From an uncultured Thalassolituus sp. (lineage in GTDB: Bacteria; Pseudomonadota; Gammaproteobacteria; Pseudomonadales; Oceanobacteraceae), in assembly GCA_913054055.1 (NCBI GenBank), contig CAJXIT010000187.1, forward strand, positions 1 to 6,903: a DNA stretch of 6,903 nucleotides, read 5' to 3'. Within the stretch, counting starts at the first letter, position 1, and the number at the start of each line of letters is the position of its first letter. Positions 6,273-6,903 of the stretch are shown here, one piece after another. The position numbers were made by a program, and so were the translations under genes. The notes under the pieces were generated by a model. The model was not told the DNA's origin and did not search any database. It worked only from the letters and a program-made list of their open reading frames with translations.

Positions 6273-6323
6273 GATGACTATTAGCCTGCTATAGCTGTCA
6301 GTTTTGACGTTTGGAATGAATTT

Positions 6324-6903
6324 ATGAATAAACGCTTTTTTATCATTGTCGCCATTGTATTAATGGGTGTAATCATGATGCTGGGTATTATTAAAAGCAC
6401 ACCTAAGCCCAGCAAAAAAATAGAGGAAGAAAAAGCACCTTTGGTGGAGGTAAATCCCTTTACTTTTAACGATTTAAGGCCATCTTGGGAAGGCGGCGCC
6501 GCAGTCAATGGGAATACGAGTGTCAAGCTGGTGGCTCAAGTTTCAGGTCAGATTTTATCCATTAACCCTAATGTGGTGCCTGGTAGTTATGTTAAGAAAG
6601 GAGTTGAGCTTGCAGTCATTGACGACGCAAATTATCAACTTGTATACGAGCAGAAAAAAGCGAAAGTGGTGCAGGCACAATCGAGTTTGGATATGGAGCA
6701 GGCGCAAGTTGAAAATGCAAAAAAAGACTATCAACGCACTGGTATGAAACTTAATCCGGCAGGCAAAGCATTGGCTTTACGTCAACCCCAGTTAGCCAGT
6801 GCCAAAGCAGCTTTAGCTATCGCAAATTCTGAATTAAAAAAAGCAAAGCTTGATCTACAGCGTACGCGATTAACCATGCCTTTTGATGGGCATATTCTTT
6901 CCC
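6324..6903 (+). CDS. HlyD/AcrA-type membrane fusion protein (partial; C-terminus beyond right edge)
   Basis: This is a periplasmic adaptor of the HlyD_D23/RND efflux type, joining an inner-membrane pump to an outer-membrane channel. The first 193 residues are present. A short basic start (MNKR) and a hydrophobic stretch (5-23) without a lipobox cysteine indicate an uncleaved inner-membrane anchor. The lipoyl half-motif follows (VKLVAQVSGQILSINPN, then GSYVKKGVELAVID, about 67-100). Residues 104-182 form an Ala/Gln/Lys-rich helical hairpin: the first helix is 104-137, the turn lies near GMKLNPAGKALA, and the second helix is 152-182. TMPFDGHI (184-191) starts the second lipoyl half, where the window ends. 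The ATG follows TGGA at about 8-base spacing. An RND or ABC pump gene would be expected just downstream but is not visible, so the pump class and substrate stay open. Confidence 0.9.
   Translation, partial: MNKRFFIIVAIVLMGVIMMLGIIKSTPKPSKKIEEEKAPLVEVNPFTFNDLRPSWEGGAAVNGNTSVKLVAQVSGQILSINPNVVPGSYVKKGVELAVIDDANYQLVYEQKKAKVVQAQSSLDMEQAQVENAKKDYQRTGMKLNPAGKALALRQPQLASAKAALAIANSELKKAKLDLQRTRLTMPFDGHILS

Noticed and set aside
6297..6308. GTCA-N4-TGAC mini-dyad before the membrane fusion gene
   Set aside because: Four-base arms are expected by chance in a 265-base spacer and no known operator is matched.

Overview
The window looks like a piece of a moderately AT-rich gammaproteobacterial chromosome, probably from a marine Oceanospirillales/Pseudomonas-like lineage. 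That placement is inferred from gene order (uvrA facing an MFS gene and ssb, as I recall for Pseudomonas), the gammaproteobacterial SSB tail ending in DFDDDIPF, and a UvrA very close to the enterobacterial one. No phage, IS, CRISPR, tRNA or rRNA was found.

Layout. Bases 1-1863 (minus) hold the N-terminal two thirds of uvrA, running off the left edge. A minus-strand LuxR-type regulator of the CsgD/VpsT family (1984-2637) lies just upstream of it, and a hairpin sits between the two. A 170-bp AT-rich spacer with back-to-back promoter candidates separates the regulator from a plus-strand pair: a YajR-like MFS transporter with a C-terminal YAM domain (2808 or 2847 to 4193), and ssb (4244-4864). 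A strong bidirectional terminator (4887-4917) separates ssb from a convergent minus-strand membrane diguanylate cyclase (4943-6058). After a 265-bp divergent spacer, a plus-strand HlyD/AcrA-type membrane fusion protein starts at 6324 and runs off the right edge.

How the genes relate. uvrA and ssb are DNA-repair and replication housekeeping genes, and the MFS gene is their usual neighbour in related bacteria. The regulator is the unusual part. It has the W-[FLM]-[TS]-R motif (WFSR, residues 125-128) that binds cyclic di-GMP in Vibrio VpsT and that CsgD lacks. The cyclase about 2.3 kb away has an intact GGEEF active site and an RxxD inhibitory site. The window therefore encodes both a likely c-di-GMP producer and a likely c-di-GMP-responsive transcription factor, although nothing in the sequence proves that they are linked. 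Both edge genes are incomplete only because the window cuts them.
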